Assembly (NCBI GenBank): GCA_017431185.1
Contig: JAFRLP010000036.1
Span: forward strand, 1-6,592
Direction of reading: 5' to 3'
Length of the DNA: 6,592 nucleotides
From: Victivallales bacterium
GTDB lineage: Bacteria > Verrucomicrobiota > Lentisphaeria > Oligosphaerales > Oligosphaeraceae
Positions 5,810 to 6,592 of the stretch are shown in pieces. The position numbers were made by a program, and so were the translations under genes. Within the stretch, counting starts at the first letter, position 1; each line of letters opens with the position of its first letter. The notes under the pieces are model-generated. The model was not told where the DNA came from and ran no database searches. It was given only the letters and a program-made list of their open reading frames with translations.

Positions 5810-6339
5810 CGCGACTGTTACGCCAATCGTTGGCTGGGGTTGCACTGGCCGTCCTGCTGGCGGGGTGCTTTTCGCTGCGCATTCCCTACCAGCCCCCTGT
5901 GGCCAGCCTGTTTCCAACTGTGGTGCCCATGCGCACCCTGCAAGGGCTGAAGCCACGCGCCACAACGGAGGCGGAAATCTCGGCACTGCTCCAGCGCCAG
6001 GGCATTCTCAAAACGCTCCGGAACGCAGGTCTGCGCGAACTGACCTTGAAGGAAGTCGCCCGCGGCCTCTCCACCCGAGGATACGCCGAGATAGATTCCA
6101 GGCGCGCGCAATGCACGGTTCTCTGGGTCAGTTTCGCCCTGTTGCCCAATGGCCAAATCCGCATGACCCACGCCACCACCAGGAAACCACTGCTTCCCTC
6201 TGACGCTCCCTTGGAGTGGACAACCACCGATTCTAAGGGAAAGCCGCGCCGACATCGGCAGTGGGAGACAGACCGCACATTACTGCATGAAGTCCGCTCT
6301 CGTCAAGGGACGCAGTGGGAAATCACCCGACTGTGGTGA
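5806..6339 (+). CDS. Small lipoprotein of unknown function
   Basis: This is a 177-residue protein with a lipoprotein signal peptide: basic MTRLLRQ, a hydrophobic core (GVALAVLL) and a lipobox LAGC at 18-21, so Cys21 would be lipidated after cleavage. The +2 residue is Phe, which under the E. coli Lol rule would favour the outer membrane; that rule may not apply here. The mature part of about 157 residues is basic and Thr/Arg-rich, with no further membrane segment. I recognise no domain. A central stretch (EAEISALLQRQGILKTLRNAG) looks helical, and the C-terminus (QWEITRLW) suggests beta structure. The start overlaps the queA stop (ATGA), with AGGAG 8 nt upstream, so it is very probably the third gene of the smpB-queA operon. 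A link in function to the other two is not evident. Confidence 0.85.
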   Translation: MTRLLRQSLAGVALAVLLAGCFSLRIPYQPPVASLFPTVVPMRTLQGLKPRATTEAEISALLQRQGILKTLRNAGLRELTLKEVARGLSTRGYAEIDSRRAQCTVLWVSFALLPNGQIRMTHATTRKPLLPSDAPLEWTTTDSKGKPRRHRQWETDRTLLHEVRSRQGTQWEITRLW

Positions 6340-6400
6340 CCGCAAAATATCCCATGAAACACGGGATGCATCTATTCATCCCCCCCTGGCCACTTCAATC

Positions 6401-6474
6401 CGCGAGGCAGGAGCCTCCAGACCTTTCGCGCGGGCTTGCGCCCGCGCCACACGACAGAAAGCCCCCAGCCTGCC
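6401..6474. repeat. 74-bp tandem unit, copy 1
   Basis: This copy contains the hairpin GCGCGGGC-TTGC-GCCCGCGC (6428-6447) and a smaller stem GAGGC-AGGA-GCCTC (6404-6417). It differs from copy 2 at only three visible positions (6407, 6412 and 6467). Confidence 0.85.
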
Positions 6475-6548
6475 CGCGAGACAGGTGCCTCCAGACCTTT
6501 CGCGCGGGCTTGCGCCCGCGCCACACGACAGAAAGCCCCCAACCTGCC
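6475..6548. repeat. 74-bp tandem unit, copy 2
   Basis: This copy lies exactly 74 bp after copy 1, with the same 8-bp-stem GC hairpin at 6502-6521. The small first hairpin is weakened here by a G-to-A change in its arm (6481). Confidence 0.85.
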
Positions 6549-6570
6549 CGCGAGGCCTTTAGGCCTCGCG
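6549..6570. repeat. Near-perfect palindrome, 10-bp arms with TT centre
   Basis: CGCGAGGCCT and AGGCCTCGCG flank a two-base TT centre. It begins where a third 74-bp unit would start and overlaps the right inverted terminus. As RNA it would form a very stable hairpin, but no T-tract follows, so it is not a canonical intrinsic terminator. Confidence 0.8.
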
Positions 6571-6592
6571 GATTGAAGTCCGAATCAGCCCC

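Larger units (their letters stand above)
6392..6579. repeat. Palindromic tandem-repeat element with 17-bp inverted termini
   Basis: The element is bounded by perfect inverted repeats, ACTTCAATCCGCGAGGC at 6392-6408 and its reverse complement at 6563-6579. Between them a 74-bp unit occurs twice in tandem (6401-6474 and 6475-6548), with a partial third copy starting at 6549. It has no coding capacity of note and no evident target-site duplication. It resembles a REP/BIME or MITE-like intergenic element. Its place just after the smpB-queA-lipoprotein operon suggests it may also affect transcript ends. Confidence 0.85.

Noticed and set aside
4799..5986. Long minus-strand open frame (395 codons) opposite queA
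   Set aside because: The plus strand carries full-length conserved QueA plus a lipoprotein start. The minus frame has no recognisable domain and is the usual antisense shadow of a GC-rich gene.
6401..6556. CRISPR-like array
   Set aside because: The 74-bp units abut directly, without unique spacers, and contain internal GC hairpins, so this is a tandem palindromic repeat.

Overview
The window is a piece of bacterial chromosome carrying mostly housekeeping genes. It is GC-rich in the genes and has short AT-rich promoter gaps. A lipobox-bearing protein and the general gene content fit a Gram-negative-type bacterium. The RecA sequence and the intergenic repeats made me think of the Verrucomicrobiota/Lentisphaerota (PVC) area, but that is an impression from memory and not a demonstrated placement.

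Left part, minus strand (about 2802 down to 196): a probable operon of pncC (stand-alone nicotinamide-nucleotide amidase/CinA C-terminal domain), recA, and a CpXC-domain protein with a His/Cys-rich N-terminus. A sigma70-like promoter (TTGACA with an AT-rich -10) lies just upstream of pncC. recA has an excellent Shine-Dalgarno that places its start at 2075. The CpXC gene overlaps the recA stop by four bases (GTGA). Beyond the CpXC stop lie two unrelated 9-bp tandem repeats: TTTTTGTCC x5 at 146-190 and GGCGCGGTT x6.7 at 8-67.

Middle (2854-4263): a near-consensus sigma70 promoter (TTGAAA-N17-TATAAT) faces right and drives an unrecognised gene. Its coding-quality sequence switches frame once, near base 3203, so it is a frameshifted gene or contains a sequence error. 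It converges on a minus-strand HD-domain phosphohydrolase gene (3530-4201), which is divergent from smpB.

Right part, plus strand (4264-6339): smpB, queA and a small lipoprotein gene form a tight operon, with a 28-nt gap and then a 4-nt ATGA overlap. SmpB is the tmRNA partner in trans-translation and QueA makes epoxyqueuosine in tRNA, so both act on translation. The lipoprotein is unrecognised. Downstream is a compact palindromic repeat element (6392-6579): a 74-bp unit in tandem, each copy with a strong GC hairpin, bounded by perfect 17-bp inverted repeats.

I found no rRNA, tRNA, tmRNA, CRISPR array, transposase or defence system. The most unusual items are the bounded repeat element at the right end, the frameshifted gene behind a very good promoter, and the RecA-coupled CpXC protein.
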